Positions 63,969 through 64,000 of a stretch of 64,000 nucleotides of DNA are shown here, in pieces (positions within the stretch are counted from its first letter, which is position 1; every line of letters begins with the position of its first letter). The translations under genes and the position numbers were made by a program. Below the pieces are notes generated by a model. It saw nothing but the letters and a program-made list of their open reading frames with translations. It ran no database searches and was not told where the DNA came from. Source of the stretch: Pseudomonas laurentiana (lineage in GTDB: Bacteria; Pseudomonadota; Gammaproteobacteria; Pseudomonadales; Pseudomonadaceae); contig NZ_BMQU01000007.1 in assembly GCF_014648275.1 (NCBI RefSeq), forward strand, positions 124,001 through 188,000, written 5' to 3'.

Positions 63969-64000
63969 TCAAATCTCGTCGAAGTCGAGCTTCTCGCCAG
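63969..64000 (-). CDS. C-terminal codons of an unidentified gene
   Basis: Only the last ten codons are present, GEKLDFDEI and stop. It ends just before the DUF1289 start, so it looks like the upstream member of the same transcript. Identity cannot be judged from this fragment. Confidence 0.4.
   Translation of the reverse strand, partial: GEKLDFDEI

Overview
The window is a GC-rich chromosomal segment from a Pseudomonas species of the putida/fluorescens type rather than P. aeruginosa. Evidence is gene content and order (lgt-thyA, rppH-ptsP, ilvA/rpiA, serA, an HacB-type acylase, ubiD-rho-trxA-ppx/ppk-hemB, algP-algQ-dsbB-hemYXDC-algR-argH-cyaA-rnk), the CadA/CadR pair, DUF3077 proteins and degenerate REP-like sequence. 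I see no rRNA, tRNA, CRISPR array, transposase or phage gene. The segment is mostly core genome with small accessory patches.

Layout. 1-1.35 kb: divergent cadA (cut by the left edge) and cadR around a MerR-type promoter. 1.35-3.7 kb: divergent lysR and lysA of the enteric type. 3.7-4.6 kb: an accessory patch with a strongly folded untranslated leader, a 32-codon ORF and a DUF3077 gene, bounded by two copies of the thyA 3' end. 4.6-7.2 kb: TSUP transporter-lgt-thyA (minus). 7.3-14.6 kb: NRDE protein, rppH-ptsP, a HAD phosphatase, ilvA and rpiA. 14.6-19.9 kb: an SdiA-regulated-type propeller with a relic of a second copy, a FAH-family enzyme, and D-2-hydroxyglutarate dehydrogenase divergent from serA. 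20-27.7 kb: solute-binding protein, DUF523, 2OG-Fe(II) oxygenase, DUF2059, a lipase-like hydrolase, DUF6436, the acylase and ChaC. 28-39.5 kb: flavin reductase-ubiD, rho, trxA, ppx/ppk convergent on one palindrome, hemB, DedA, elbB and DUF188. 39.5-45 kb: a cytochrome c/FTR1 iron permease and a four-gene envelope operon (COG3014 lipoprotein, YcfL, LpoB, CsgG-like). 45-50.5 kb: LysE exporter, YheS-MscS, TIGR02444, repeat-rich AlgP and an FKBP isomerase. 50.5-64 kb: algQ, dsbB-like, the tetrapyrrole/regulatory string hemC-hemD-hemX-hemY with algR, argH, GST, small conserved genes, cyaA, rnk, DUF1289 and the last codons of another gene.

Genes that work together include: CadR controlling CadA; LysR controlling LysA; D-2-hydroxyglutarate dehydrogenase keeping SerA flux going; RppH (mRNA 5'-end processing) coupled to PtsP (nitrogen PTS); Ppx and Ppk setting polyphosphate level; HemB/HemC/HemD making uroporphyrinogen III; AlgR/AlgQ/AlgP global regulation; and the LpoB-containing envelope operon.

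The most unusual signals are the folded leader with a possible ribosome-site switch in front of the DUF3077 pair, the duplicated thyA tail around that cassette, the apparent loss of the AlgR sensor kinase gene (algZ/fimS) with its last codons still fused to algR, and the ppx/ppk palindrome that encodes the same C-terminal residues for both proteins.
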